Shown here: positions 43,681 through 52,648 of the stretch, piece after piece | How the letters are laid out: each line of letters begins with the position of its first letter | Numbering within the stretch: the first letter of the stretch is position 1 | Assembly: GCF_016595465.1 (NCBI RefSeq) | Contig: NZ_JAENIK010000013.1 | Span: 372,001-436,000, forward strand | Direction: 5' to 3' | Length of the DNA stretch: 64,000 nucleotides | From: Luteolibacter yonseiensis | GTDB taxonomy: Bacteria > Verrucomicrobiota > Verrucomicrobiia > Verrucomicrobiales > Akkermansiaceae | Position numbers and translations under genes: made by a program | The notes under the pieces: generated by a model | The model's input: the letters and a program-made list of their open reading frames with translations, nothing else | The model's database searches: none | What the model was told of the DNA's origin: nothing

Positions 43681-44121
43681 ATGTCCAATTCATTTTCCAC
43701 ACCTGACAACCTCGAACCGGAAGCCGGTTTCACCCCAGCTTCCGCCATCGCCCAAGCTGCGAACGACCTGCGCAACGCCGCCGGTGAGAAAGCCCGCGAG
43801 CTTGTTCACACGGCCGAGGACAAGGCCGCCGCATTGAAGGAGCGCGCCGTTGAATCCGCACAATATTTCCGCGAGACCGCCGCCGAACGCGCCACGCAGT
43901 TCAAGGCAGCCGCTACGGAAAAGGCCTCCGCGTTCAAGCATGCCGCCGCGGACAAGGCCGAGCACTTCCGCGAGACCGCCAACGAACAATGGCAGGATAC
44001 CCGGGTGAGAGCCAAGGAACTCCACGTCACCGCGGAGGACTACATCCGCCAGAATCCAACCAAATCCGTGCTCGGCGCGCTGGGCGTCGGCTTCCTCATC
44101 GGCCTGATCGTCCGCCGCTAA
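43681..44121 (+). CDS. YqjD/ElaB (DUF883)-like membrane-anchored protein
   Basis: The 146-residue product is a long Ala/Glu/Lys/Arg-rich helix, likely coiled-coil, made of repeated units such as ETAAERATQFKAAATEKAS (residues 25-115). It ends with a glycine-rich membrane segment in DYIRQNPTKSVLGALGVGFL. This C-terminus is the DUF883/ElaB hallmark. E. coli YqjD and ElaB are inner-membrane proteins that associate with ribosomes in stationary phase. It is first in a three-gene set matching the E. coli yqjD-yqjE-yqjK order. Confidence 0.8.
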   Translation: MSNSFSTPDNLEPEAGFTPASAIAQAANDLRNAAGEKARELVHTAEDKAAALKERAVESAQYFRETAAERATQFKAAATEKASAFKHAAADKAEHFRETANEQWQDTRVRAKELHVTAEDYIRQNPTKSVLGALGVGFLIGLIVRR

Positions 44122-44159
44122 AAGCAGCTTTCGTGTCAGGTGAGTTTCCTCATAGCCTC

Positions 44160-44600
44160 ATGAATCCGTCATCTGACACCGGTGGAGCCTCTTTCACAGG
44201 AGCTTCCGGCACGGGCAAATTTCCGCAGCCTCCCGCGAACTGGCGCGAGGCCCTCATGGCGCTGATCGCCAGCCGCGTGGCGCTGATCCAACTGGAATCG
44301 AAAGATGTCGCGAAGGCAGGCATCCGCAGTGCCATCTACCTGGCGGCGACCTTCGTGTGCGTGCTGTCCACCTGGGCGCTTTTCCTCGCCGGAGGCATCG
44401 CACTGGTTTCCGAGCTGACCCGCTGGCCCTGGAGCCTGGTGGCCCTTTCGGCGGCGGCGCTCCATCTGCTGGCGGCCTTCATTCTCGTCCGGCTGGCGAA
44501 ACCCAAGGGCACGCCGGCGTTTCCTGTCACCCGCTCAGAATTCCAAAAGGACCGCGAATGGATCGAAAACTTTCAAAAGACCAAGAGCTCGAACAGCTGA
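44160..44600 (+). CDS. YqjE-like (DUF1469, phage holin III superfamily) membrane protein
   Basis: The 146-residue product has a polar N-terminus (about 40 residues), then an amphipathic helix (LIASRVALIQLESKDVAKAG) and two membrane helices (about residues 60-85 and 92-115). It ends in a charged tail. This matches DUF1469/YqjE, a family that is not a true holin despite its name. ATG at 44160 was chosen; the frame is open upstream but overlaps the previous gene and lacks conserved character. Its end overlaps the next gene by 43 bases. Confidence 0.75.
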   Translation: MNPSSDTGGASFTGASGTGKFPQPPANWREALMALIASRVALIQLESKDVAKAGIRSAIYLAATFVCVLSTWALFLAGGIALVSELTRWPWSLVALSAAALHLLAAFILVRLAKPKGTPAFPVTRSEFQKDREWIENFQKTKSSNS

Positions 44601-44959
44601 TCTTCACGGCCGCCGCCGCACGTTCGCAACTGGGAGAGGAAGCCGCCGCGCTCAGACAGCGGCTCGATGTTCCCATGCGGATCCGCGCATCCCTGAAATC
44701 CCATCCCACCCAATGGCTGCTGGGCTCCTTGGGTGCCGGCTTGCTCGCAAGTGTATTTACAAAGGGATTTTCCAGCCGCAAAAGGGTGAAAAAAGAGCCA
44801 AAACCGCGCAAATTCTATCACATATTGCTCGGTCTCACCTTGACCGCCGTCCGTCCTTTCGCAAAGGTCTGGCTCACCGATCAATTGAAGAAGCAAGTGC
44901 TTGGTCAGTTGGGAAGATCAGGGGCCGGTCGGGCCTATCCGGGGCAGCGCCAACCATAA
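44558..44959 (+). CDS. YqjK-like small membrane protein
   Basis: The 133-residue product has an N-terminal helix rich in Glu/Arg (residues 1-45), a glycine-rich membrane segment (LLGSLGAGLLASVFTKG), and a second weakly hydrophobic region near 85-105. It lacks clear catalytic motifs. Its place after YqjD- and YqjE-like genes suggests the YqjK role. ATG at 44558 overlaps the previous gene in another frame. Only 21 bases separate it from the first pilT-like gene. Confidence 0.65.
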   Translation: MDRKLSKDQELEQLIFTAAAARSQLGEEAAALRQRLDVPMRIRASLKSHPTQWLLGSLGAGLLASVFTKGFSSRKRVKKEPKPRKFYHILLGLTLTAVRPFAKVWLTDQLKKQVLGQLGRSGAGRAYPGQRQP

Positions 44960-44980
44960 AAACCATTCGAATTCCATTCC

Positions 44981-46069
44981 ATGTCTGATGTTGTACACCA
45001 GGTTCTAGATCACGTTGATCAATACCTCCAGTTGGGGCGCGAGTATGATTGCTCGGATCTTCACCTCGCCACCGCCTATCCACCCGCATGGAGACGCTTC
45101 GGCCAGCTCTCGCCCATCTGGCCGGACCACCAACCGCTCACCGCTGAGGAAACTGAACGGCTCGCACGGTCCTTCCTCAGCCAGAAGGAATGGGACCGCC
45201 TGCAGGTGCACGGTGACATCGACTTCGCCTATTCCTCACCCACCGGCCGCTACCGCGCTTCCGTCGTCAAGCAGCGCCTCGGCCTCGACATGACTTTCCG
45301 GATCATCAGCGAGCACATCAAGACCATCGAGGAAATCGGTCTGCCGCTGGAGCACATCCTTCCCCTCACCCGTTACCAGAACGGTCTCGTGCTTGTAACC
45401 GGTGCCGTCGGCTCCGGCAAATCCACCACCCTCGCCGCGCTGGTGGACTTCATCAACCGCGATCGCGAGGACCACATCCTCACCCTGGAAGATCCCATCG
45501 AATACGTTTTCGATTCCAAGGGCTGCCACGTCAACCAACGCGAGGTCCACAAGCATACCGAGTCCTTCGGTCGTGCGCTGCGGGGCGCGCTGCGGGAAGA
45601 TCCGGATGTCATCATGGTCGGAGAAATGCGTGACCTCGAGACCATCCAGCTCGCCCTCACCGCCGCGGAAACCGGTCACTTGGTGCTCGGAACGCTTCAC
45701 ACTGGCAACGCTCCCCGGACGCTGGACCGGGTGCTCGACGTTTTCCCGACCGACCAACGCGAACAGATCCGCATCATGGTCTCCGAGTCCCTGCGCGGCA
45801 TCCTTTCCCAGCAGCTCGTCCCGCGTGCGGATGGCCAGGGCCGCGTGCTCGCGCTCGAACTGCTCGTGAACTCCCCCGCCGTCGGCAACTGTATCCGCGA
45901 GGGCAAGACCTTCATGCTCCCCGGCGTCATGCAGACCGGTAAGAACATCGGCATGGTCACCATGGACGAGTCTCTGCGCCAGCTCTACGTGAAGGGCATC
46001 ATCACCCGCGAGGAAGCCCTCTACCGCTCCGAGGACAAGTCCCAGATGAAGGCCTTCTTCGAATCCTGA
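44981..46069 (+). CDS. pilT: PilT-family twitching-motility ATPase, copy 1
   Basis: PilT hexamers power type IV pilus retraction. The 362-residue product has the N-terminal PAS-like domain (YDCSDLHLATAYPPAWRRFG), Walker A GAVGSGKSTT, the Asp box LTLEDPIEYVF, Walker B VIMVGEMRDLETI and the His box TGHLVLGTLHTGNA. The C-terminal motif usually read as AIRNLIREGKT is VGNCIREGKTFML, so part is altered. It is directly followed by a second PilT gene. No pilin, PilB, PilC or secretin gene lies in this window. Confidence 0.92.
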   Translation: MSDVVHQVLDHVDQYLQLGREYDCSDLHLATAYPPAWRRFGQLSPIWPDHQPLTAEETERLARSFLSQKEWDRLQVHGDIDFAYSSPTGRYRASVVKQRLGLDMTFRIISEHIKTIEEIGLPLEHILPLTRYQNGLVLVTGAVGSGKSTTLAALVDFINRDREDHILTLEDPIEYVFDSKGCHVNQREVHKHTESFGRALRGALREDPDVIMVGEMRDLETIQLALTAAETGHLVLGTLHTGNAPRTLDRVLDVFPTDQREQIRIMVSESLRGILSQQLVPRADGQGRVLALELLVNSPAVGNCIREGKTFMLPGVMQTGKNIGMVTMDESLRQLYVKGIITREEALYRSEDKSQMKAFFES

Positions 46070-46131
46070 CCTCACGTCACGCGCTCCCGGAAATCCCTTA
46101 AAATCCACTTCTCTCCTTTTCATTTTTTCAA

Positions 46132-47241
46132 ATGGCCCAGATCGACACTCTTTTCCGCTATCTCATCGATAACAAAGGTTCCGACCTCCACCTATCGGAA
46201 GGACAGGTGCCGAAAATCCGCGTCCACGGCGCGGTCGTCATCGTTCCCGACTACGCGGTGCTCGAAGGCGACAGCTTCCGGGATCTGCTTGGAGAAATCT
46301 GCGATCCGGCGTCGTTCCAGAAATACCTTGCGGGAGGCGATCTCGACTTCGCCTATGAAATGGACGTCCATTCCCGTTTCCGCTGCAACTACCTGAAGCA
46401 ACAGAACGGCCTTGGCGCGGTGTTCCGGATCATCCCCACGGAAATCGCTTCGCTCGAAAGCCTCGGAGTGCCGAATGTGGTCAAGGAATTCGGCCACATG
46501 CGTTCCGGACTGGTGCTTGTCACGGGACCGACCGGTTCCGGCAAATCCACCACGCTCGCGGCGCTGCTCGACTACATCAACATCAACTTCAACCGCCACA
46601 TCATCACCGTGGAGGAGCCGATCGAGTTCGTTCACCGCAACAAGAACTCCATCATCACCCAGCGCGAGGTCCCCATCCAGACGCCATCCTTCGCCGACGG
46701 TCTGCGCGCCGCGCTGCGTCAGGACGCGGACATCGTGCTCGTCGGGGAAATGCGGGACCTGGAAACCATTTCGCTCGCCCTCACCGCCGCGGAAACCGGC
46801 CTTCTGGTCTTCGGAACGCTCCACACCAACAACGCCCGCAAGACCGTTGACCGTATCATCGACGTTTTTCCCGCGAACCAGCAGTCGCAGGTCCGCACCA
46901 TGCTCGCCGCCTCGCTGCGCGGCGTCGTCGCCCAGCTTCTTTGCAAACGCATCGACAAACCCGGCCGGACCGCGGTGCACGAAATCATGTTCGCCACGCC
47001 CGCCGTCTCCGCGATCATCCGTGAAGGTGCCACCCAGAAACTCTACGACGTCATCACCGGCGGCAAGAGCGAGGGCATGCAGTTCATGGACGAGTCCATC
47101 TGGTCCAAGCTCCGCGAGGGCATGATCTCCCCGGAGGAAGCCTACATGAAGGCCATCGACAAGACGCGTTTCAAAAAATTCCTTCCGGAACACCTCGCCG
47201 CCCTCGGCGAAGCCTCTGGCGAAAGCCCGATGACGCACTGA
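46132..47241 (+). CDS. pilT: PilT-family twitching-motility ATPase, copy 2
   Basis: The 369-residue product has DNKGSDLHLSEGQVPKIRVHG, Walker A GPTGSGKSTT, ITVEEPIEFVH, Walker B IVLVGEMRDLETI, the His box TGLLVFGTLHTNNA and the C-terminal VSAIIREGATQKLYDVI. It is closer to the PilT consensus in the N-terminal domain than copy 1. In other bacteria tandem pilT genes encode PilT and PilU, where PilU is an accessory motor. Copy 1 may take the PilU role, which is an inference. Spacing from copy 1 is 62 bases. Confidence 0.93.
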   Translation: MAQIDTLFRYLIDNKGSDLHLSEGQVPKIRVHGAVVIVPDYAVLEGDSFRDLLGEICDPASFQKYLAGGDLDFAYEMDVHSRFRCNYLKQQNGLGAVFRIIPTEIASLESLGVPNVVKEFGHMRSGLVLVTGPTGSGKSTTLAALLDYININFNRHIITVEEPIEFVHRNKNSIITQREVPIQTPSFADGLRAALRQDADIVLVGEMRDLETISLALTAAETGLLVFGTLHTNNARKTVDRIIDVFPANQQSQVRTMLAASLRGVVAQLLCKRIDKPGRTAVHEIMFATPAVSAIIREGATQKLYDVITGGKSEGMQFMDESIWSKLREGMISPEEAYMKAIDKTRFKKFLPEHLAALGEASGESPMTH

Positions 47242-47345
47242 GGCGGTGACAAGCGAATTCCCCATTCCAATTCCTGCTGAAGGCCGGACTCGGAATAGCG
47301 GGTTCCAGGCTTTCGTCTGCGGATGGATGGACTACTATTCCAAAA

Positions 47346-49256
47346 GTGAAGATCGCATTCGTTCTCCTGGTACTGAGCTTGGTCGCGCGCGCGTCACCAG
47401 GTGATCCCGGCGCGGCGGCCTTGGATTTCCTGGAAAAGGTCCGGCAGCGGAAGGTGGATCTGGCACCGGGCGGGGATACGGCGCTCTTTCAAGGAACAGC
47501 GGATGAAAAGCGACGGGAGATTTCCCGACGCCTTGACCGGATGGCACGGGACATGGGAACTGACGCGCTGGAGGTCGGCGCGGTGAGGGAGGATGCGGAT
47601 TATGCCGCTGTATTGGTGAGGAAAACCGGAGCATTCGATCCCGGACGCCTGCAGGTTTTTCCCGTGGCCCTGGTGAAGCGCGGTGCCGGATGGCTGGCGG
47701 CTCCTGTCCCGGCGTCGTTTGAAAACGCCGGAGCCGGTTATGCGCGGGATTTGAGAAAACGGCTTGAAGCGCTCGAAACATGGATGCTGCGGGAACAGGT
47801 CGTTGACTTGGAAAAATTGCGGGCCCTTTCGGCGGAGAGAATGCGGCAGCGGATCGAGGCGGGATTGACCGCGTCCGCCCTTCGGAAAATGGACGCCCGC
47901 GAGGTCGGAGAGCGGTTCCTCGCCGCTTGCGTGACAAAGGATCTCCCCACGGCCCTGGGATTGCTGGGTGGACTCTCGGCGGAGCAGCCGGACGATTGGG
48001 CAGCAAGACTGAAGGCCGCCGAACGTGCGCTCACCAACGAACCGGATGGGCGAAATGCGTGGCACCTGCTTACCGCTCCGGGAGTGGCACGGGTGATGGT
48101 GCGGGTGGAACAAACCGTGCGGGACGGTGATATCACGATCGCCTGTCTGGATCCGGCGGCGGAAAAGGAAAAACCGGCGGCCCCCCGCATCCTCGAGCTG
48201 CGTCTGAATTTGAAAAAAACGGCGGATGACCTCTGGCAGGTCAATCCCCCGCAGGAATTCCTCTATGACTCCGGCCGCGAACCCGAGGAGGCGGAACCGG
48301 AAACGGCTGATCTGTTTTTCCCAAAATGGCGGGAAGCACATCCCCCGCCCCCCCAACCGACGCCGGAACTCGCTCACGAGGCATTGTGCAAGGCACTCGC
48401 CGGAGAAAACTTGGGAGCGGTGTTGGATACGGTGATCTCGGCGGAAGATGCGACGCAGGCCAGGGCGAATTCCCTCCGCGCCGCCCAAATGTGGTGGAGC
48501 ATCCATGATCCTGCGATGGTCAAGCAACCGTTACCGCTCGATCTGATCTCGGACGAAACGACCGCCGTGGGTTTTTTCCAAAATTTCTCAGTACGCAATC
48601 CGGATCGATGGGACCCGTTGGTGGCCTATTATGAAAAAACGGACTCCGGCTGGTGCTGGGCCCCCTACCCCAAGACCGGAACCTTGGAGCAATACAAGGA
48701 GCGGGTGGCCTCGGCATCCGGGCGATTGCCGAAGGAGTGGCTGCGGACAGTCTTTTCCAAGACTCCCCTGCTCACGGAGATTCAAGGAGATTCCACCGTC
48801 AGCAAGGAGGAAGCGGAAAAGTGCGTGCAGGCGTGGCTCGACACCATCCAACGGGCGGACATGACCGCGGCGCTGGGGTTCGTTGCCAGGTTTGACGGGC
48901 CGAAAAGTGGTGAGAACGTTCTCAAAAACATCCGATACGAAATCGCCAACGCCCGGAAAACATCGGCCAAGCCGACAATCGTCGGGATCTATGAAGGCAG
49001 GACCTGGACTGCGGTGGGAATGAAATCGGAGCTCTCCGGCAAGCCCAGCTTCCCACTTTACCCCCTGGCCCGTACTTCCCAAGGCACACGGCTTCTCATC
49101 GAAACCGACCTTTTCGCCTCCGACAAGCGTCGCCGGGATTTCCTCAACGAAGCCGCCCTCACGGTCGTCGCGAAGTCCGCCTCCGCAGAAGCGGCGGACG
49201 AGTTGCGCGAACTGCTTTCGAGATTTCAGGAGGATGTGACGCGACAGGGCGAGTAG
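47346..49256 (+). CDS. Large secreted protein of unknown function
   Basis: The 636-residue product has a clear signal peptide (MKIAFVLLVLSLVARASPGD). The mature part has three or more related alpha+beta stretches, each opening with a helix such as ALDFLEKVRQRKVD, VGERFLAACVTKDLPTALGL or CVQAWLDTIQRADMTAALGF, followed by strands containing a Trp. That layout is like NTF2-fold domains repeated in tandem, which is an inference. No catalytic motif is recognised. It is monocistronic, about 105 bases after pilT. Confidence 0.7.
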   Translation: MKIAFVLLVLSLVARASPGDPGAAALDFLEKVRQRKVDLAPGGDTALFQGTADEKRREISRRLDRMARDMGTDALEVGAVREDADYAAVLVRKTGAFDPGRLQVFPVALVKRGAGWLAAPVPASFENAGAGYARDLRKRLEALETWMLREQVVDLEKLRALSAERMRQRIEAGLTASALRKMDAREVGERFLAACVTKDLPTALGLLGGLSAEQPDDWAARLKAAERALTNEPDGRNAWHLLTAPGVARVMVRVEQTVRDGDITIACLDPAAEKEKPAAPRILELRLNLKKTADDLWQVNPPQEFLYDSGREPEEAEPETADLFFPKWREAHPPPPQPTPELAHEALCKALAGENLGAVLDTVISAEDATQARANSLRAAQMWWSIHDPAMVKQPLPLDLISDETTAVGFFQNFSVRNPDRWDPLVAYYEKTDSGWCWAPYPKTGTLEQYKERVASASGRLPKEWLRTVFSKTPLLTEIQGDSTVSKEEAEKCVQAWLDTIQRADMTAALGFVARFDGPKSGENVLKNIRYEIANARKTSAKPTIVGIYEGRTWTAVGMKSELSGKPSFPLYPLARTSQGTRLLIETDLFASDKRRRDFLNEAALTVVAKSASAEAADELRELLSRFQEDVTRQGE

Positions 49257-49577
49257 AGGTCGCAGAAGCACGGTCCCCTCCCATGCCGCTCAACTTTGGG
49301 ACTTTCAGCATGAAATCCCGTTCCCACCCTCCTCCAGAGGGCGATGGCATCCGCAGCATTCGCGTTCCATTCCAAAATCCGGGTTACGTCCGAGTAAGAA
49401 GAATCATACGCGATCGCGTAGGTTGTTAGATGGCGGATCCTTGTGTTGAATAGCGTCGCCACCCTTACAACTCCCGTCCCGTGGTTTCTGAGACCCGGTC
49501 CGAGAGTCCCCCTTAACATAGTGTGTGTCCAGCTGCCCCGCTTGCTGCCCGTGAGCGGGGCAGCGTGGAGACGGGCC
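49257..49577. other. Intergenic region with hairpin between convergent genes
   Basis: These 321 bases separate the secreted-protein gene from the pseudouridine synthase gene. A perfect 10-bp stem (CTGCCCCGCT at 49533-49542 with AGCGGGGCAG at 49554-49563) lies near the latter's 3' end. It has no T-tract on either side, so its role as a terminator is uncertain. Short open frames here look non-coding. Confidence 0.5.
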
Positions 49578-50147
49578 TCACTTTCTCCAAATACCGGCTA
49601 TTTCCGCAGGGCCGAGTTTTTCCCATGCTCCGGCCGGCAGGTGCCCGCCGTCCAACTGGCCGATTCTCACACGGATGAGCCTCAATGTGGGGAAACCCAC
49701 CGCTGCCGTCATGCGGCGGACCTGGCGGTTCTTCCCTTCAATCAATTGCAGCTCAAGCCAGGAGGTGGGAATGGATTGGCGGAATCTGACTGGCGGATCC
49801 CGTGGAGGGACGTCCGGGCCGGGATCCAGCAGGCGTGCCTTGCAGGGTCTTGTCCTGTAATCTTGGATGGCGATGCCGCCTCGGGCGAGGCGTGCGACCG
49901 CATCCGGTGTGGGAATGCCCTCCACTTGGGCAAGGTAGGTTCTCGGGTGGGCGGTTTTCGGATCCAGCAACCTGTTGTTGAACCCCGCCTCGTCGCTCAA
50001 CAAGAGAAGTCCCTCCGAATCCATGTCCAGCCGCCCGACCGGATAGACTCCGGGCGGAAAACCGAAGTCCGCGAGGGTTTTCTGCCCCGGCTGGTCCGGC
50101 GTGAACTGGCACAGCACGCCGTAGGGTTTGTGAAAGGCGATCACCAT
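49578..50147 (-). CDS. RsuA/RluE-family pseudouridine synthase
   Basis: The 189-residue product isomerises uridine in rRNA. The N-terminal VIAFHKPYGVLCQF, catalytic Asp41 in PVGRLDMDSEGLLLLSD, TYLAQVEG and ELQLIEGKNRQVRRMTAAVG are the RsuA/RluE signatures. The small size and lack of an S4 domain point to RluE-type enzymes acting on 23S rRNA. It is the last gene of a tight minus-strand set (TspO, DUF486, this gene); only 4 bases separate it from DUF486. Confidence 0.92.
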   Translation of the reverse strand: MVIAFHKPYGVLCQFTPDQPGQKTLADFGFPPGVYPVGRLDMDSEGLLLLSDEAGFNNRLLDPKTAHPRTYLAQVEGIPTPDAVARLARGGIAIQDYRTRPCKARLLDPGPDVPPRDPPVRFRQSIPTSWLELQLIEGKNRQVRRMTAAVGFPTLRLIRVRIGQLDGGHLPAGAWEKLGPAEIAGIWRK

Positions 50148-50151
50148 GAAT

Positions 50152-50490
50152 CTATTTCCTGAAAATGAAAAACGCCGCGCCTGCCAGACAGATGCCCGCC
50201 CCCAGATAGTTCCAGGTGATTTTCTCCTTCATGAAAAACACCGCGAACGGCACGAACACCGCCAGGGTGATGATCTCCTGCAGGATCTTCAACTGCCCCA
50301 GATTGAATACCTGGTTGCCCATCCGGTTCGCCGGAACCTGGATCATATACTCGAAAAACGCGATTCCCCATGAGATGAACGCCGCGATGATCCACGGCTT
50401 GTCCTTCAGATCACGCAGGTGGGCATACCACGCGAACGTCATGAAGACGTTGGAAATAGTGAGAAGGGCGATCGTTTTCAGGCCAACCAT
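50152..50490 (-). CDS. DMT-superfamily DUF486 membrane protein
   Basis: The 112-residue product has four membrane helices (TIALLTISNVFMTFAWY, IAAFISWGIAFFEYMIQVP, ITLAVFVPFAVFFM, YLGAGICLAGAAFFIF) and the DUF486 signature IQVPANRMG. The family is related to small multidrug transporters; no substrate is established. It sits between TspO and the pseudouridine synthase in the same unit. Confidence 0.88.
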   Translation of the reverse strand: MVGLKTIALLTISNVFMTFAWYAHLRDLKDKPWIIAAFISWGIAFFEYMIQVPANRMGNQVFNLGQLKILQEIITLAVFVPFAVFFMKEKITWNYLGAGICLAGAAFFIFRK

Positions 50491-50532
50491 GGGGTGGAGT
50501 TAAGCCACCGGCGCACCCGTCCGCAAGCACGC

Positions 50533-51015
50533 CTATCGACCGTTCAGCCACAAAAATCCGGTATTCAGGTAGCCAGCATAGCTTACCCAGGCCAGATACG
50601 GGATCAGCAGCCAGGCGGACACCTTGTCGATTTTCCATGCTGACAGGACCGTCGAGAACAGCCCCAACCACATCGCGGCGATGATCGCCAGCGCGATGAC
50701 GCTGTCCTGCATGCCGAAAAAGACGGGAGTCCACGCGAGATTCAGCACGAATTGGATGCAGAAAACCGCCACCGACTGCCACGCCCGGCGATGGATCAGA
50801 CGGCCCGCGGCCACTCCCATCATCAGGTAGAGCACCGTCCATACCGGACCGAAGACCCAGGCGGGAGGAGTCCCCGGGGGCTTCGCAAGCGCCTGGTACC
50901 AGCCACCCTCACCACCCACGGTGGAAAGCCCTGAAGCGATCCCCAGCCCGAGGCAGGAGAAGGTGCCCGCCACCGGCAAAAGCCATCTACCGCAGGATTT
51001 CACACGCTTGGACAT
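50533..51015 (-). CDS. tspO: TspO/MBR family tryptophan-rich sensory protein
   Basis: The 160-residue product has five membrane helices and TspO landmarks: WYQALAKPPGTPPAWVFGPVW, YLMMGVAAG, LNLAWTPVFFG and IPYLAWVSYAGYLN. TspO binds porphyrins and sterol-like ligands and is linked to oxidative stress and tetrapyrrole handling. The last helix ends LWLNGR. It is upstream of DUF486 with 42 bases between and downstream of a small orphan gene with 18 bases between. Confidence 0.93.
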   Translation of the reverse strand: MSKRVKSCGRWLLPVAGTFSCLGLGIASGLSTVGGEGGWYQALAKPPGTPPAWVFGPVWTVLYLMMGVAAGRLIHRRAWQSVAVFCIQFVLNLAWTPVFFGMQDSVIALAIIAAMWLGLFSTVLSAWKIDKVSAWLLIPYLAWVSYAGYLNTGFLWLNGR

Positions 51016-51033
51016 TTTTCAAAAAACCGATGA

Positions 51034-51312
51034 TCAGACTTCGGCAACCACGAATCCCTTACGCAACCACTTGCAACGAAAAGGCGCTCCGGACTCGTTC
51101 GGCTTCCAACCGTTCGCGTTTCCGAAGTCGATCGCCGCCGTCACCATGTCGTAGCTCACGATGCGCGGCAGCTCTCCGATCAACGACTGGCCGTTCACCG
51201 GCGCGCTCGCCTCGATGACGATCTCATTCGTCCCACGGCGGTTCTGCATGATCCAACGATATTGCACGTCGCGATGGTTGATGATCTTAAACCCTTTGTG
51301 TGGAGCTGGCAT
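51034..51312 (-). CDS. Small protein of unknown function
   Basis: The 92-residue product has mixed alpha/beta character with a basic RWIMQNRRGTNEIVIEAS segment and a C-terminal FRCKWLRKGFVVAEV strand. I do not recognise the family. Even composition, a clean ATG and close spacing (18 bases) to tspO on the same strand support a real gene, probably the first of a four-gene unit. The divergent exporter operon starts about 170 bases away. Confidence 0.65.
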   Translation of the reverse strand: MPAPHKGFKIINHRDVQYRWIMQNRRGTNEIVIEASAPVNGQSLIGELPRIVSYDMVTAAIDFGNANGWKPNESGAPFRCKWLRKGFVVAEV

Positions 51313-51478
51313 GATGGTTGTTGGAATGGAATCCGCTTGATTCGAAGAGCATCATGAATGATCGGCAGGCGGATGAGAAACCCAAATTCCACGTTTCAAA
51401 CGACTGCAACATGATTTCACGCACTTTCGTGTCGCGTGTTGCACCCGCGCCGCCACCAGTTACCATCCTCCCACCTGC

Positions 51479-52648
51479 ATGATCGGCCTCGCTCTCAAAA
51501 TGCTCTTCGGCGATACCGCCAAATATCTCATGCTCGTGGCAGGCCTGTTCTTCGCCACCTTTCTCATCGTCCAGCAGGCCTCCGTTTTCTGCGGCCTGAT
51601 GCGCTGGACGACTGCGACCCTGAAAAACGTCGGCGCTCCCATCTTCGTCGTGGAGGAACGGGTGGAACAGGTGAATGAAACCAACGCACTGCGCGACACC
51701 GATGTCTCGCGCGTACGTTCCGTGTCTGCCGTGAAATGGGCCATGCCGCTCTACTCCGGCATCCAGCGCGTCCGTCTCACGGACGGTAGTTTCAAGACAG
51801 TGCAGCTCATCGGCATCGACGCGGCGTCTCTCGCGGGTGCGCCCGCCCGGATGATCAAAGGAAATCTGTCGGACCTCCGCCTGCCCAACACCGTCGTCAT
51901 CGACGAACTCGCCACCGAGCGCCTTTCTTCCGATCCCAAGGACCCGGCCAAACGCATCAAGATCGGCGACCGCTTTGAGATCAATGACGTCGAAGCCCGC
52001 GTCGTGGGGATCTGCGAAGCCATGCGCTCCTTCACCGGCGGGCCTTACATCTGGACCACCTATGAGCGGGCCCTTCAATATACCCCGCCACAGCGGAAAA
52101 TGCTCACCGCCGTCATCGCCGCCCCCGTCGACGGAATGGATCCCGACCAGGCGGCCCGGGAAATCCACAAGGCGACCAGCCTCCGGGCCTACGTGAACCG
52201 TGACTTCGGCGACAATGACAACGATTTCAATACCGCCACCGTCTGGTGGTATGTCAAAAACACGGGAATCCCCATTTCCTTCGGCACCACCGTGGTCATC
52301 GGCTTCATCGTCGGGGTGGCCATCGCCTGCCAGACATTCTATTCGTTTGTCCTGGATAACCTCAAACACCTCGGAGCCCTCAAGGCCATGGGGATGTCGA
52401 ACTTCCGCCTCAGCATGATGCTGCTGCTCCAGGCGCTCACGGTCGGTATCATCGGCTTCGGTATCGGCCTGTTGGCGACCTCGGGTTTCGCCATGGGCGC
52501 GTTGAAAAACGGCCAGCCACCCTTCTACATGCCCTGGCAGATTCCCGTCGCGGCGTTCTGCGTCATCCAGCTCATCTGCATGATCGCCGCGCTCATGGGC
52601 ATCATCCGTCTCAGCCTCTACGAACCCGCAATGGTCTTCCGTGCCTGA
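51479..52648 (+). CDS. ABC exporter permease, DevC/FtsX-like
   Basis: The 389-residue product has an N-terminal membrane helix, a large extracytoplasmic domain (about residues 45-260) and three C-terminal helices with the FtsX-type block (GFIVGVAIACQTFYSFVLDN, HLGALKAMGMSNFRLSMM). It resembles DevC, the permease of DevBCA-type exporters that work with an HlyD-like adaptor and TolC. The ATPase gene overlaps its last 8 bases. Confidence 0.87.
   Translation: MIGLALKMLFGDTAKYLMLVAGLFFATFLIVQQASVFCGLMRWTTATLKNVGAPIFVVEERVEQVNETNALRDTDVSRVRSVSAVKWAMPLYSGIQRVRLTDGSFKTVQLIGIDAASLAGAPARMIKGNLSDLRLPNTVVIDELATERLSSDPKDPAKRIKIGDRFEINDVEARVVGICEAMRSFTGGPYIWTTYERALQYTPPQRKMLTAVIAAPVDGMDPDQAAREIHKATSLRAYVNRDFGDNDNDFNTATVWWYVKNTGIPISFGTTVVIGFIVGVAIACQTFYSFVLDNLKHLGALKAMGMSNFRLSMMLLLQALTVGIIGFGIGLLATSGFAMGALKNGQPPFYMPWQIPVAAFCVIQLICMIAALMGIIRLSLYEPAMVFRA

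Noticed and set aside
44160..44600. Phage holin as a sign of a prophage
   Set aside because: The family name is misleading. The gene order matches yqjDEK and no phage genes are nearby.
49226..49519. 97-codon minus-strand frame overlapping the end of the secreted-protein gene
   Set aside because: Crosses the 3' end of a real gene and shows no family features; treated as non-coding.
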